Below, in pieces: positions 33,731-45,236 of a DNA stretch of 64,000 nucleotides. The notes under the pieces are model-generated. The model saw nothing but the letters and a program-made list of their open reading frames with translations. It searched no databases and was not told the origin of the DNA. The stretch lies in contig JAESUZ010002594.1 in the NCBI GenBank assembly GCA_017311185.1, positions 248,001-312,000 on the forward strand, read 5' to 3'. Numbering within the stretch: position 1 is the first letter of the stretch; every line of letters starts with the position of its first letter. The stretch comes from Proteles cristata cristata (lineage: Eukaryota; Chordata; Mammalia; Carnivora; Hyaenidae). The position numbers and the translations under genes were made by a program.

Positions 33731-35047
33731 ATGGGAATAAGTCACACCATCTCTTCAACTGCCCCTCCTAAGTTCTGCGTGGGAGAAAATGGGGCATGTG
33801 ACAGAAGGCTGACCCTTCAGGGCCCAGACACCCTGAAGCCCCAAAGGCCATCTGGATCTGCAGCCAGAAAGAAACCCCGGGGTCCCACCGCCCAGGGTGC
33901 ATCACCTGGGGTCTCTGGTCCCCTCTCTTTAGCCCTCCCTTGCCAATTCCAACACCTCCCCTCCGTTCAATGCCCTGTTGACATTGAACAGGCTAAGCCG
34001 AGGGGGAGTCCACCACCTACGGAACCCCTTCTCCTCTGTCACCTCAATCAGTCCCCAGTGGCCATATCACACCCACCATCATCTGATTCTGCCCAGGCCC
34101 TCGGTTCCCACAAACCCAGTTGCAGTCTACATGCCACACACATAGGCTGTGCCCAGAGATCGGCTGTGCCAGCCAAGGGCACCCTTGCCCTCCACCACAG
34201 CATCTGGCCAAGCACTGTCTCTCCTCGCCTGCTGTGCCTCCTTGGCTCACACTCCATCTCCTGTGGGTTGTTCACGCAGCTGAGTCCACAGGAGACAAGA
34301 CATCTCCCTCAGATCCACACACTGGACCAGACACCATTGCGGAGGGATGTAACGGAGCCTGAGACTGAGGACCAAGCAACAAATCCAAACGCTGGACAGG
34401 CCTGGGGTCCCTCACACACCACAGTGTCATGTATAGGGGCTGCTCGTAGGGCTCTCAGGTGCCCCCTGCAGCCTGTGCCACAGCTAACGTGCAGCTTGGC
34501 TGGCACCCACAAAGGCATTCAGGGAGGGTGGGGCTGGCTAATTCAGAGCCCTGGGCCCTGGGCCAGGCTCGAGAGGGGCAGGGGGCAGTGGGTGGAGTTT
34601 AGAGGAGCAGAGCTGAGCATGTTTCCAGACTTGGAGGATTTGGTCAAGGCGAGGACCTTGCTCCAATCAGAACCCAAGCACGTGACTCCCCCTGAGCTGT
34701 GGACAGAGAGACAAAGCCATGGATGGATAACATGGGAAGACAGGGTGGCCAGAGGAGAGAGGGCAGAGCCTGGGGAGAAGGGACCTGATCTGGGAGACCC
34801 AGGAAAACAGGGAGACTCCACATTACTTTCCCACTTCCTGTCCCTTCACATAAAACTCTTCCCTCTGAAGTCAGGCCTCACTCGCATTCTGTTCCACGAG
34901 CCAGTAAACACGTGGCCTATTACCCAGGGCTGGGAGGGGGAGAGACGGAAGGCTTCACCAGAGAGGAGGCCCAGGAGTCCCCAGGGAGGGAGTCCACCAG
35001 AGGTGTTCCTGGGTCCGCCCTACATGCTGGCGATGCTGAGACAGTAG
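33731..35047 (+). other. 438-codon open reading frame of unknown status in LINGO4 intron 1
   Basis: An ATG-initiated frame stays open for 438 codons through DNA that is not extremely GC-rich, then ends at TAG about 100 bases before the LINGO4 acceptor. The predicted protein is rich in Pro, Ser, Leu and Arg, with no signal peptide, membrane segment or domain I recognise. The start context is weak (C at -3). Codon third positions look unbiased and CpG-poor, which argues against coding. It could be chance, a retained-intron product or an unannotated exon. Confidence 0.25.
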
Positions 35048-35163
35048 CTCAGTGTCTCTTTCCTCTGAGGAGGCCCGGGGAGGCCCAGGGTCACCATCCT
35101 CCGAGGTCACTTCCCACCAAGGACCGTGTCATCATCTATTCCAGGACTGAAGATGGGACGGCT

Positions 35164-36939
35164 ATGGGAAGAGCTGCAAAGCAGGCCTGGCCCCCATGGG
35201 CCCCTGTCCTGTTCCTGCTCCTCCTGTCTGCAGGGAGCAGTGGTGGGTGCCCTCCCGTGTGTGACTGCACCTCCCAGACACACGCAGTGCTCTGCCCCCT
35301 CCGGCGACTGGAGGCTGTGCCTGGGGGACTGCCACCGGACACTGAGCTCTTGGACCTGAGTGGGAATCGCCTGTGGGGGCTGCAACGGGGAATGCTCTCC
35401 CGCCTGGGCCTGCTCCGGGAACTGGACCTCAGCTACAACCAGCTGTCCACCCTGGAGCCTGGAGCCTTCTACGGCCTCCAGAGCCTACTCACCCTGAGGC
35501 TGCAGGGCAACCGGCTGCGGATCCTGGGGCCCGGCGTGTTTTCGGGCCTGCCTGCCCTCACACTGCTCGATCTCCGCCTCAACCAGATTGTCCTCTTCCT
35601 GGACGGCACCTTTGCAGAGCTGGGCAGCCTCCAACAGCTGGAGGTGGGGGACAACCATCTGGTGTTTGTGTCGCCGGGGGCCTTCGCGGGCCTGGCCCGC
35701 CTGAGCGCCCTCACGCTGGAGCGCTGCAATCTGAGCTCGGTGCCCGGCCTGGCCCTGGCCCGCCTCCCGGCACTAGGAGCCCTGCGGCTCCGGGAGCTGG
35801 ACATCGGGAGGCTGCCAGCAGGGGCACTACGGGGCCTGGGGCAGCTGAAGGAGCTGGAGATCCGCTCCTGGCCGGCTCTGGAGGCTCTGGAGCCCGGGAG
35901 CCTGGCGGGGCTCAACCTCAGTAGCCTGGCCGTCACCCACTGCAACCTGAGCGCGGTGCCCTTCCAGGCCCTCCACCACCTGAGCTTCCTCCGGGTCCTG
36001 GATCTGTCTCAGAACCCCATCTCGGCCATCCCCGCGCGAGGCCTCAGCCCCCTGGTGCGGCTGCAGGAACTCCGGCTGGCGGGGGCGTGCCTCACGTCCA
36101 TCGCCGCCCACGCCTTCCACGGCCTGGCCGCCTTCCACCTGCTGGACGTAGCCGATAACGCCCTTCAGACACTGGAGGAAACAGCCTTCCCTTCTCCCGA
36201 CAAACTAGTCACCCTGCGGCTGTCGGGCAACCCCCTGACCTGCGACTGCCGCCTCCTCTGGCTGTTGCGACTGCGCAGCCGCCTGGACTTCGGCGCATCG
36301 CCCCCGGCCTGTGCTGGTCCCCGGCCTGTGCAGGGGAAGAACCTGAGGGAGTTCTCAGACATCCTGCCTCCGGGACACTTCACCTGCCAACCAGCCCTGA
36401 TCCGGAAGTCAGGGCCACGGTGGGTCATTGCAGAGGAAGGGGGGCGTGCCGTGTTCTCCTGCTCCGGGGACGGGGACCCAGCCCCCACAGTGTCCTGGAT
36501 GAGGCCTCAGGGGCCTCGGCTGGGAAAGGCCGGGCGGGTGAGGGTCCTGGAGGACGGCACGCTGGAGATCCGCTCGGTGCAGCTGCAGGACCGGGGAGCC
36601 TACGTCTGTGTGGTCAGCAACGTTGCTGGGAACGACTCCCTGAGGACCTGGCTGGAAGTCGTCCAAGTTGAACCACCAAACGGCACTTTCTCCGACCCCA
36701 ACATCACCATGCCCGGGATCCCAGGGCCCTTCTTCCTGGATAGCAGAGGTGTGGCTATGGTGTTGGCAGTTGGCTTTCTCCCCTTCCTCACCTCAGTTAC
36801 CCTCTGCTTTGGCCTCATTGCCCTCTGGAGCAAGGGCAAAGGCCGGGTCAAACATCACATGACCTTTGACTTTGTGGCACCCCGGCCCTCTGGGGATAAG
36901 AACTCTGGGGGTAACCGGGTCACCGCCAAGCTCTTCTGA
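35164..36939 (+). CDS. LINGO4: Leucine-rich repeat and Ig domain-containing NOGO receptor-interacting protein 4
   Basis: A single coding exon encodes 591 residues (human 593) after an acceptor ending at 35144. Residues 1-28 form a signal peptide with [11 protein letters not shown]. The LRR N-cap is CPPVCDC. About eleven to twelve leucine-rich repeats follow to about residue 355, then an LRR C-cap ([13 protein letters not shown]). An Ig domain covers about 415-505 ([28 protein letters not shown]), and a membrane helix lies at about 531-553. The 36-residue tail ends [11 protein letters not shown]. NxS/T sites occur in the ectodomain. It is a type I surface protein; LINGO1 acts with NOGO receptor in axon and myelin control, but LINGO4 is little studied. 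The start chosen is the in-frame ATG before the signal peptide; an out-of-frame ATG sits 11 bases upstream. Confidence 0.96.
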   Translation: MGRAAKQAWPPWAPVLFLLLLSAGSSGGCPPVCDCTSQTHAVLCPLRRLEAVPGGLPPDTELLDLSGNRLWGLQRGMLSRLGLLRELDLSYNQLSTLEPGAFYGLQSLLTLRLQGNRLRILGPGVFSGLPALTLLDLRLNQIVLFLDGTFAELGSLQQLEVGDNHLVFVSPGAFAGLARLSALTLERCNLSSVPGLALARLPALGALRLRELDIGRLPAGALRGLGQLKELEIRSWPALEALEPGSLAGLNLSSLAVTHCNLSAVPFQALHHLSFLRVLDLSQNPISAIPARGLSPLVRLQELRLAGACLTSIAAHAFHGLAAFHLLDVADNALQTLEETAFPSPDKLVTLRLSGNPLTCDCRLLWLLRLRSRLDFGASPPACAGPRPVQGKNLREFSDILPPGHFTCQPALIRKSGPRWVIAEEGGRAVFSCSGDGDPAPTVSWMRPQGPRLGKAGRVRVLEDGTLEIRSVQLQDRGAYVCVVSNVAGNDSLRTWLEVVQVEPPNGTFSDPNITMPGIPGPFFLDSRGVAMVLAVGFLPFLTSVTLCFGLIALWSKGKGRVKHHMTFDFVAPRPSGDKNSGGNRVTAKLF

Positions 36940-37463
36940 CCCTTAACTTCCACACTGGGGTCCACCCAAGCCAGCTTTGGATACCAAAAGGAAAGAAGAC
37001 CAAGGTTGCCTGGACCAGAACTTAGGCCTACCCCTGACTGCATCGTGCCAGCGGCTGATGACGCCTCCCATTAGAGTCTGCATCCTGCTTCTGCAGTTTG
37101 AGGATGGGAGCAGAAGATGTAGACCTGTCATCAGTCAGCCTAGCACTCCCCAACCCCTACCCCCCAGCAGGAAACATCCCCATGACTCCAGTCTACTTGC
37201 CCACACACACTTACACCCTCTAACAACCAATGCCAACTGCCAACCACAGCTACCAGATTACTGCAGAGGGGAGGCCAGGCAGTGCCGCCTGCTTCTCACC
37301 CACGCAGTCTCCTCTCCTCTCTGGTCTGTCTCCTCCCCAGGTGAAAGGAGCTAGGGCCAAGGACCTGAGGCTAAGAAGGTGTGAGTGTGCGCGGGGGAGG
37401 GGCAGACTACATACTGGCGCTGTGTCTGCATGAGCCTCCAGCACCTGCTCCATCTGTCACATC

Positions 37464-37469
37464 ATTAAA
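37464..37469 (+). terminator. LINGO4: Polyadenylation signal of LINGO4 (ATTAAA)
   Basis: ATTAAA lies 525 bases after the LINGO4 stop, in 'atcattaaactggctgcc', the usual context of a mammalian 3' end. Confidence 0.65.
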
Positions 37470-37489
37470 CTGGCTGCCAAAAAGCCACG

Positions 37490-38556
37490 ACAGTAGCAGC
37501 CTAAACTAAACGTGGTATCCGGAGTTTTCTCTACTTCACTCTTCCTCTCCCCTCATCTTCGCCAAATCTCTCCCCTCCTACCCTCTTCTGCCTGCCCACT
37601 GAGCATGTGTCCCAGCGGCATCCCTGGCATGCAAGCTTAACACCAAAGGAGGCCCAGAGATGTTCTGGAGGGACTCAGGCTGTTTCAGTTTTGGCCCCGG
37701 AGCTGGAGAAGGAGAGGTCCTCCACCTTCCAGGGGTACCTCTGAAGAAATTCCAGCCTAGGGTACCCAGCTCCTTCCCTCCTTTTCATCCCTCTTGGGAT
37801 CTCCCTAGTGCCCTGGAGGGAAAGCACCAAAGGAACTCCTAGAAAATGCCTAACAAAAAACACGTATCTGCAGTTGTCCCAGAAAGGATCCAGAAGCCAG
37901 TGGGACCAGGCTTGGAGGAAAGGGCAAGAAGGGCGCCACACCCCGCACCCCGTAGGGAAAGCGGAGGGAAGAGGCAGCAGCAGGATCTGGCTGCCTCTCT
38001 GCAGGGGCCCCTTGTTCCTCCTCCAGTGCAGCCCCAGTGGGGAGCTGTCTCTGGATGGAGGTCACCGGCTAACGGAGACCCAGATGCAGAGGCAGGTTGA
38101 GAGGAGCCGCTGCCTGCCTCTGAGCACACTTCAACTACAAGGTTCAGCTGAGCCAGGGAAAGGGAGAGAATCAAGAGGCAGCAGCTTCAGCATCTCAGGA
38201 GGGGAGGGATGAAGGGAGAGGAGGGGCAGGCAGGAAGGACTGAGAAGTGGGGAGTCACGTGGCCCTAGGGAGCCTCTGTCTGCAGCAGCATCTGCTCAGT
38301 GTCCTTAGCTCCCCTCCACCCTCAAGGGCCCCCACCCCTCAATGTGCAAGCATCATGAGCTTCCTGGTGCCTCCTGCTGCTCGTCCTTGCTCTGAGGAGA
38401 CTCTACTCATTAGAAGATTCCCAGCTCAAACTGTCCTGGCAGGCACCACCCAGGCGGCAGCCACACTTGAGGAGCAGGCAAGCCCTTCAGTGGGGCCCTG
38501 GTGGGGCTGTGGGGCAGGCCAGAGAGGAAAACAGGAGGCTGGGAGGGCGAGGCTGG
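37490..38556. other. Intergenic, no feature recognised
   Basis: Downstream of LINGO4. I see only short overlapping open frames and no repeat I can name. Confidence 0.5.
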
Positions 38557-38569
38557 AGAAGCCAACAAT

Positions 38570-38787
38570 CTTTTTTTTTTTTTAAATTTTTATAATGTTT
38601 TTACTTATTTCTAGGAGCGTGAGCAGGGGAGGGTCAGAGAGAGAGGGAGTCACAGACTGAAACAGGCTCCAGGCTCTGAGCTGGCAGTCAGCACAGAGCC
38701 CGATGCGGGGCTTGAACCCACGAACCGCGAGATCATGACCCAAGCGAAAGTCAGACGCTTAACCGACTAAGCCACCCAGGCGCCCCA
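38570..38787 (-). repeat. Felid tRNA-derived SINE, young copy
   Basis: Reverse-orientation copy ending in 'gccacccaggcgcccc'. It is flanked by perfect 16-base target-site duplications, agaagccaacaatctt, at 38557-38572 and 38788-38803. The intact flanks and low divergence imply a recent insertion. Confidence 0.95.
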
Positions 38788-38803
38788 AGAAGCCAACAAT
38801 CTT

Positions 38804-40040
38804 GAGGAAAGGGTATCCCTGAGCCTCCGACCCTGCCACCCCCGCACGCACTCACGATGCTCTCAGTGGTCTGACAGCCTCCCCATCTCCAGTTTACAAG
38901 GCACCGGGAAGATTCCACCCGCTGCCCCCAACCCCCACACAGCCCTTTCTCTCCTCTCCAAAACCTTCCACCCGTGGCTTACTAGGTTGGGACCTGGGGG
39001 CCAACTACTAGAGGTTCTCACTCTGGGTGCCCACTCTGCAATGTGGATGCCAGCAGAGGCCACCTTACGGTGCAGACAAAGCTCTGGAAGCCCCTGGAGG
39101 CAGTGGGGCACAGCAGACACGCGGGGCAGGGGACGCAGGGGTCCCAAAGTCTCTGAGCTGCACCACCCAGGAGAAATCAGTGAGGCACCCACGTCACCTC
39201 ACATTTTCTAGTATCACGTTTAAAAAGCAAAGAAACCCAGATACAATTAATTTTGATACTATGTTTTATTTAACCCCAGGTACCCAAGCTATTCTCATTT
39301 CAGCATGTTATCAGTATGAAAATTAGTAATGAACAATTTTACATTATTTTTTCATATGAGGTCTCTGAAATCCAGTGTATAGCACACTGCACTGAATTTT
39401 CACCAGAAAGATCTGATCTGTTCTTAGGTTTCATAAAATTCATCACTGAAAAAGTAGGTTCACGCATTCCTGTTGTTCCAAACATGTTAAACGTGTTCCA
39501 CTGAGTCAAGTTATCAGTTTTACCATTTCAATTAACTTAGTTAAAATGAAATATACTTAAAATCCCACTCCTCGGGGGCACCAGCCATCTTTCGAGTGCT
39601 CAAAAGCCACACGTGGCCAGTGCCACTCCACCAGACAACAGGGCTGCAGACACCACACCTCTGGGCTCTGATGGGGCCTTCTCGGGGGAGGTGGGTGTGA
39701 CGCCCTCGAGAAGCACACTACCCCTGGGGAAATGCCTGCGGACTCACCCCCAACTTCCAGCCCCTATCTTCCTTACACGGTTTTTCCTAAAGCCTTTTGA
39801 TGTGACCAGGCCACTGTGATGGGCATCTCCACAGCTCGGCCAGTCATCAGCAAGCCAGGCCCCTATGTGACTTGCGGGGGAAGGCCGCCCTCAGCCAGGT
39901 GCGACTGTACAGGCTGGGGGGAGTGTGGGTGTGTGCGCGTGTGTGCGTGTGCATGTGCCCGTGTGCATGTGCCCACTCGCAGTCTACACTGGGGAGGAAG
40001 CCAGCAGAGGCTCTCCCCAGGTTGCTACAGGAGTGGAGAG
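38804..40040. other. Intergenic, GT-rich tract and little else
   Basis: No gene was recognised. A GT-rich purine-pyrimidine tract lies at about 39925-39972. The part from 39230 to 39560 is AT-rich and unassigned. Confidence 0.5.
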
Positions 40041-40044
40041 AGAA

Positions 40045-40230
40045 GACATTATACAGAGCCTATGCTATGTTGGGGGCTTTCTGTTTGTTTTCTTATTTAA
40101 TCCTTACGTAAACCCTGTAAACACAGGGCATCTTAACTGGTGCCACTGAAGGTCAAATAGATTCAGTCGCTTGAGGACGTGCAGCTAGTTAGTGAGGGGG
40201 CTGCGCTTGAACTCGGGGCTGTCAGACTCA
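40045..40230 (-). repeat. MIR-like SINE fragment
   Basis: 'cttatttaatccttacgtaa', 'gacgtgcagctagttagtga' and 'gcgcttgaactcggggctgt' match the reverse complement of MIR. The following SINE is inserted at its end. Confidence 0.65.
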
Positions 40231-40244
40231 AAACCCAAAGGCCT

Positions 40245-40434
40245 GGCACCTGGGTGGCTCAGTCAGTTAAGCGTCCGACTGCGGCTCAGGTCATGATCTC
40301 ATTGCTCGTGGGGTTGAGCCCCGCATCAGGCTCTGTGCTTCAGATTCTGTCTCCATCTCTCTGCCCTTCCTCTGCTCACACTGTCTCTCTCTCTCTCTCA
40401 ACTATAAAACATTTAAAAATTTAATTAAATTAAA
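40245..40434 (+). repeat. Felid tRNA-derived SINE
   Basis: Plus-orientation copy with head 'ggcacctgggtggctcagtc', slightly shortened in the body. Flanks 'aaacccaaaggcct' and 'aaacccaaacgcct' are a target-site duplication with one change. Confidence 0.93.
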
Positions 40435-41101
40435 AACCCAAACGCCTTCCACCAAGGGTGCTGCTCCAGTCACCGCCTACTCTCTGGGCCCCTTCGCAGG
40501 GCCTCTCAGCCACGGGGCCTGATCCAGGTGCTCTTCCCACCCATTGCTCTGAACAAGCCCTTTAGGGGGCCGAGGCTGGTGGCTGGTGGTCCCTTGCCTT
40601 CAGGAACCTTCAGGAACCCTGCAGCACCTGAGTCGGGAGGCTGCGGGTTGTTGGCCTGGTGGTCACCCTTTCTTCTCAGTGTCCCCCGCAGCCGTCCTTG
40701 CTGCCTCTGCCCCGGGACTGGCAGGGAGGAGCAGCAACTGCAGGGACCACACAGACTGCACTGAACTCCTGGCTGCCAGCAACAGGGCTCGCGCCATCTG
40801 GGGCTTCACTTCCTAGGTCCCTTTCAGGGGTCCTAATCTCAGCAAGCTCTCAGGTCAGAGAGAGGCTGCTCAGGAATTTCTGGTATGGCAGAACAATGTC
40901 CGGGCTGTGTGCACTCTGCACTAGGGGAAGAATGTGCCTACATTCTGGCCACCCCTGCCTCACAGAACCTTCCTGAGGTCACCTGGGTCCTGCCCTCTCT
41001 ACCCCCTCACTTCCATTTCAGATACAGTTGCACCTAAGCTGAGAGAAGCTTGGACCCCAACAATCTCTGGACATTTGGGCACTCCCCACCATTTCAGTAC
41101 C

Positions 41102-41301
41102 TATTTTTTTTTTTAATGTTTATTTATTTTTGAGAGAGACAGTGTGTGAGCAGGGGAAGGGCAGAGAGACGGAGAACAGAATCTGAAGCAGGCTCCAGGC
41201 TGTCAGCACAGAGCCCAATGCTGGGCTTGAACCTGTGGACCGCGAGATGGTGACCTGAGCCGAAGTCAGGCACTTAACTGACAAAGCCACCCAGGAGCCC
41301 T
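41102..41301 (-). repeat. Felid tRNA-derived SINE
   Basis: Starts 'tttttttaatgtttatttat', contains 'aggctccaggctgtcagcac' and ends 'ccacccaggagccc'. Reverse orientation. Confidence 0.93.
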
Positions 41302-42588
41302 GGTCCCTGATATATTCTCATTTCTCTCTTTCCTTTGCTGTGCTGGATCCCTGATTTAAGGATGAAAGCCTTGCAAGCATTTTTGAGTCACAGACTCCCC
41401 CCCCCAACCCCCCCGGAGAGTGCCTGGTGAGAACTAACAACAACAATGTGCATGGACTGTCCTCAGTCACCCTGAAGCCACTACAGACCCGATGGGATGC
41501 AGGCGAAGGAGCTCTACTGTGAGAAGCATCAAGTGGGGAGGCAAAGTGGAGCACTGCCTGCCCATAGTCTCCGGGGTCTGTCACACACAGGGAAAAAGGG
41601 CTAGGAAGGACTGTAGCACACAGCAGGTGTCAGCAAGTGTCAGAGCAGGTCACTACTGCCTCCAGCTTCTCCCCTCCCCTGCCCTGGTCCCCACGCCAGC
41701 TTCCATCTCTGGGGGGTGGGGGGAGGAGGCAGGGGACTTCAGAGCTGGGGGGACTTTTGTTCAAAGAAGTGAGTGTGGTGGTGATTCAGGATGGACAGCC
41801 CTGGAGACTAGGGACTCCTGAGTCCCCTTCCTCCCAACTACTCTGTGAGGGGAGTGAGGTAGGAAGACTAGAGCTGAGTGGTGGAGGCAAGAAGCAGCTC
41901 CCTCCCCTGGGACGCCCACCATGATCCATCAGTCTGATCTAAAGAGCAGCTCGCCAGTCAGCGTACCAGCTGATACTCAGGCCCACCCTCCGGGCTGCTG
42001 CTTTCTGATATAGAGCCTGGAGCCAGGGGGAAGTAACGGGTAACTCTTACAACAGGTAAATGAGAAATGAGTTCTGCTTCCCCAAAACCCAAATGGCTCA
42101 ATGTTGCTTGACTGGACCGTTTGCCTGTTGTCCAGGAAGGGGATTCTGGGAGCAGAGAAGGCTTTGGAACCAGCCTACTGCCTCTGAGAAGCCCTCACTG
42201 CCTAGCCTTCTAGCTGAAGTCTGCTCTCTTGCTTGGCTTATTGAATGGAAACACCTGCCCAATGAATGCTCTGGAAAACACAGACCTTTAACTGGTATCA
42301 CCTACTCCCAAACCCTGTTCACAACACCCTTCACGGAAAGAAGACAGACTCTTCAGAATTGGAGATGAGAGCACAGAAATTGCAATTTACCCAATCTCAT
42401 CCTCATAACACAATAGTTCAATCCTGACTTGGGCTTTTGGGGGCTGCGTGAGATGACCGATCCCAAATAAGACTGGAATTATCCCTTCTACTTCCCAACC
42501 TCCCTGCCCAGACAATTAGAAGTCAACCCTCCTTCAGAAAATGTCTGTGAAAAGTGATCACACCTGACTCTTTGCTGCTCTGATTAAG
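41302..42588. other. Intergenic, no feature recognised
   Basis: No gene or classifiable repeat is seen. A short C-rich run is at about 41397-41413. Confidence 0.5.
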
Positions 42589-42604
42589 AAATTCCTCCTG
42601 TGGT

Positions 42605-42796
42605 GGCGCCTGGGTGGCTGTCGGTTGGGCATCTGACTTCTGCTCAGGTCGTGATCTCAGAGCTCGTGAGTTCAAGCCCCACGTTGGGCTCTGTGCTGAC
42701 AGCTCAGAGCCTGGAACCTGCTTCAGATTCTGTATCTCCCTCTCTCTCTGTCCCTCCCCGTCTCTCAAAAATAAACATTAAAAAAAATTTTTTTTT
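42605..42796 (+). repeat. Felid tRNA-derived SINE
   Basis: Plus-orientation copy flanked by perfect 15-base duplications, aattcctcctgtggt, at 42590-42604 and 42797-42811. Confidence 0.95.
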
Positions 42797-42966
42797 AATT
42801 CCTCCTGTGGTTTGTTTGTAATCCAACGGACTTCCACTCTGTTGGCTTTTTGCCCACTGCCTCCTATTGGAGAGAGAAGATAATGGGTTTCATAAAGCAG
42901 GCCTGCACTTTTTTTTGTAATAATAGGTCTGAACTACTTTTTAACCTTTTTAAAAGTAAAAATGGC

Positions 42967-43196
42967 GGGGCGTCTGGGTGGCTTAGTCAGTTAAGCACCC
43001 AACTTCGGCTCAGGTCATAATCTCATGGTTCGTGGGTTTGAGCCCCACGTCAGGCTCTGTGCTGACAGCTAGCTCAGAGCCTGGAGCCTGTTTCAGATTC
43101 TGTGTCTCCCTCCCTCTCTGACCCTCCCCTGCTCACACTGTCTTTCTCTCTCTCAGAAATAAATAACTAAAACATTAAAAACTTAAAAAAAAAAAA
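42967..43196 (+). repeat. Felid tRNA-derived SINE
   Basis: Plus-orientation copy flanked by perfect 12-base duplications, agtaaaaatggc, at 42955-42966 and 43197-43208. It is inserted in L1 DNA. Confidence 0.95.
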
Positions 43197-43491
43197 AGTA
43201 AAAATGGCTATTGCAATCAAGGCACTCAAATACTTAGGAATAATTTTAACAAGGAATAAAGTCTATATGACAAAAACTTTAACATGCTACTGATGGGACG
43301 CCAATGGCTTGAATGTGTATATACGAAGAATCTGTATCATTAATACAATTCTCCCTTGGGTAATCTCACAATATGAGGCTCCAATCAAATTAAGTTAACA
43401 TCAAAAGCAAAAAGCAAAATGTGGTATATTTCCACAATCTTCACAATTCTACACAGTAATGAGAATGAATGGACTAAAACTACACACAACA

Positions 43492-43626
43492 GGGGCACCT
43501 GGGTGGCTCAGTTGGTTAAGCGTCCAACTTCAGTTCAGGTCAAGATCTCACGGTGCACAAGTTCGAGCCCCATGTTGGGCTCTGTACTCTCTCTCTCTCA
43601 AAAATAAGTAAAACATTTAAAAAATT
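43492..43626 (+). repeat. Felid tRNA-derived SINE, internally shortened
   Basis: Head 'ggggcacctgggtggctcag' is intact, but the copy goes from 'gttgggctctgtact' almost straight to the CT-rich tail, lacking the usual middle section. Confidence 0.9.
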
Positions 43627-43631
43627 GTTCT

Positions 43632-43802
43632 GGGGCCCCTGGATGGCTTAGTCAGTTAAGCGTCTGCCTTTGGCTCAGGTCATGATCTCACAGTTCGTGG
43701 GTTCAGGCCCCGCATCGGGCTCTGCTCTGACAACTATCCCAGAGCCTGGAGACTGTTTCAGATTCTATGTCTCCCTCTCTCTCTGACCCTCCCCTGTTCA
43801 TG

Positions 43803-43835
<33 letters not shown>

Positions 43836-43862
43836 AGAAAAAATAAGTTAAAAAATTTAAAA
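43632..43862 (+). repeat. Felid tRNA-derived SINE
   Basis: Plus-orientation full-length copy with a (GTCT)n/(CT)n stretch at about 43803-43836, only a few bases after the preceding SINE. Confidence 0.93.
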
Positions 43863-44194
43863 ATTAAAACAAATTGTTCTAAACTACACACTATATGGCT
43901 TGAATCTCACAAAAATAATGTCAAACAAAAAAAAAGCCTGACCCCAAAAAGTACATACTGTGTGATTCTCTATATAAAAAAATAAAACCAGGCAAAACTA
44001 GTTTGTGCTATTAGAAGTCAGAAGACTGGTTTACCCTTGAGGGGAGTCATGACTGAGAAGGAACACAAGGGTGGCTTTGGGTACAGTGGTAATGTTCTGT
44101 TTCTTGATCTGGGTGTTGGTTACATTTTTGAAAATTCATCAAGATGTATTCTTTTCATCTGTGCACTTATTTGTTTGTATATTGCACAGGTTTT

Positions 44195-44405
44195 CTAAAT
44201 TTTTTAATGTTTATTTATTTTTGAGGGAGACGGAGTATGAGCGGGGGAGGAGCAGAGAGAAAGAGGGAGATACAGAATCCGAAGCAGGCTCCAGGCTCCG
44301 AAGCTGTCATCACAGAGGCGGGTGCTGGGCTGGAACTCATGGACCAGGAGACTGTGACCTGAGCCGTAACTGGATGCTTAACCAAATGAGCCACCCAGGC
44401 ACCGG
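44195..44405 (-). repeat. Felid tRNA-derived SINE
   Basis: Starts 'ttttttaatgtttatttatt' and ends 'gagccacccaggcacc'. Reverse orientation, inserted in L1 DNA. Confidence 0.93.
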
Positions 44406-44736
44406 ATGTACATCAGTCTTTAAAATCGTATTGAAAAAACACATAAAGTACATTAATTTTTCAAAACAGTGTAGTATTAGAATGTGAAGAGAGATCAATG
44501 GAACATGAAAAGTCCAGAAACAGGCCTGAATATAATCAGACAACTGGGTCTATTAAAAGTAGCATTCAAAAATAATGGAGGAAATATGGGTTTATTCAAT
44601 AAGTAGGAATGGATAAAACAAAATTAAGTTGGATCTCTATCTCACACTTTTACACCAAAATAAATTCCAGGAGAATATTTACATATACAAAAAGACACTA
44701 TTAACATATTTTTAAAACACACACACATAGAATTTC

Positions 44737-44935
44737 TGGGGCACTTGGGTGGCTCTGTCAGTTAAGCCTTGGACTCTTCCTTGTGGCTCAGGTCATGATC
44801 TCATGGTTGTGAGATTAAGTCCCATATTGGGAGCCTGCTTAAGATTCTCTCTCGCCCTCTGCCCCAGCTGCCACCTCCGTCTACCCCGCGCATGTGCGCT
44901 CGCAAAGCAAAAAAAAAAAGAAAAAGAAGTAAAAT
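44737..44935 (+). repeat. Diverged CAN-SINE (older type)
   Basis: Head 'ggggcacttgggtggctctg' is followed by 'gttgtgagattaagtcccat' and 'cctgcttaagattctctctc'. The body differs from the other copies, suggesting an older carnivoran subfamily. Confidence 0.85.
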
Positions 44936-45036
44936 AAAAATTAAAAAAATAAAAGAATTTCTTAATAATCTTAGTGAGAGATTTTTCTAAATATCATAGG
45001 AAGCCCGGAAGTTATTTTTAAAACAGTGACAAATTT

Positions 45037-45236
45037 GGGGTGCCTGGGTGGCTCAGTAGGTTAAGCTCCCCACTTTGGCTCAGGTCACAATCTCTCAGTT
45101 CATGAGTTCGAGCCCCCAAATCTGGCTCTGTGCTGACAGCTCAGAGCCTGGAGCCTGCTTCAGATTGTTTCCCTCTCTTTCTGCCTCTTCCCCACTCACA
45201 CTCTGACTCTCTCCCTCTCAAAAATAAACATTAAAA
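45037..45236 (+). repeat. Felid tRNA-derived SINE
   Basis: Head 'ggggtgcctgggtggctcag' and body 'gctgacagctcagagcctgg' are clear. Inserted in L1 DNA; 'tggtgacaaattt'-like flanks suggest a diverged duplication. Confidence 0.93.

Larger units (their letters stand above)
43200..44194 (+). repeat. Old L1 remnant (ORF2 end and 3' end), broken by SINEs
   Basis: 'tacttaggaataattttaac', 'aaatgtggtatatttccaca' and 'accaggcaaaactagtttgt' appear in the order expected of a decayed L1 3' part in plus orientation. Two SINEs (43492 and 43632) split it. No intact frame remains. Confidence 0.65.

Noticed and set aside
34912..35163. 84-codon upstream extension of LINGO4
   Set aside because: It lies before the splice acceptor at 35144 for most of its length and would bury the signal peptide. 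The protein start at 35164 is followed at once by the hydrophobic signal.
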